A DNA stretch of 22,897 nt. Origin: an uncultured Bacteroidales bacterium. Lineage in GTDB: Bacteria > Bacteroidota > Bacteroidia > Bacteroidales > Paludibacteraceae. The stretch spans positions 1 through 22,897 of the forward strand of contig CALDQH010000081.1 of the NCBI GenBank assembly GCA_937911935.1. Reading direction: 5' to 3'. Shown in pieces: positions 22,892 to 22,897 of this stretch. Positions within the stretch are counted from its first letter, which is position 1, and each line of letters begins with the position of its first letter. A program made the position numbers and the translations under genes. The notes below the pieces were generated by a model, which searched no databases, had not been told where the DNA came from, and saw only the letters and a program-made list of their open reading frames with translations.

Positions 22892-22897
22892 CTATTA

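Noticed and set aside
1..22897. CRISPR array, tRNA or rRNA gene, prophage or defence island
   Set aside because: No regularly spaced repeats with unique spacers, no recognisable tRNA or rRNA sequence, and no phage or defence gene families among the coding regions.

Overview
The window looks like chromosomal DNA of a Bacteroidales bacterium (phylum Bacteroidota). The evidence is promoters of the TTTG-N19/20-TAnnTTTG type instead of -35/-10 boxes, AT-rich start regions without Shine-Dalgarno sequences, moderate to low GC, and a secreted amylase that ends in a type IX secretion (T9SS) sorting domain. Bacteroides proper generally lacks T9SS, so a Porphyromonas/Paludibacter/Tannerella-like lineage is more likely. 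I cannot name a genus.

Layout. Positions 1-684 (-) hold the 5' part of a periplasmic PpiC-type foldase gene whose homology stops near the window edge, possibly at an insertion sequence. It is translationally coupled to guaB (684-2159, -). Next comes a tight DNA/RNA-processing operon read right to left, recJ-recQ-rnz (6812 to 2290), with overlapping or nearly touching genes and a terminator. A divergent promoter drives a four-gene plus-strand operon (6900-12220): a Sua5/TsaC-type tRNA-modification enzyme, a membrane sugar-1-phosphate transferase, a CLC anion transporter/channel with CBS domains, and a secreted alkaline-phosphatase-fold protein that has lost most metal ligands. A very long hairpin separates it from a convergent two-gene unit (SPOR-domain protein plus YciO-like protein, 13377 to 12277). 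Then come cysS (-) and, divergently, the T9SS-exported GH13 amylase (15223-17418, +). Two tandem hairpins separate the amylase from a regulator/acyl-CoA ligase pair (19750 to 17518, -). The right end carries topA (-) and a divergent, short NfeD-like membrane protein gene (+).

Most of the window is housekeeping. No complete novel multi-gene system, CRISPR array, rRNA or tRNA gene was seen. The points most worth checking are: (1) an abrupt change in codon choice inside topA near 21,500-21,610, where all 15 Glu codons in residues 1-200 are GAG and most later ones are GAA, which suggests recombination or a chimeric join; (2) the probable pseudo-enzyme of the alkaline phosphatase superfamily; (3) the loss of PpiC homology at the left edge, with a transposase-like tail on the opposite strand; (4) a CLC protein that keeps the gating Glu but lacks the usual proton Glu and the central Ser; and (5) a probable leaderless mRNA for the SPOR/YciO unit.
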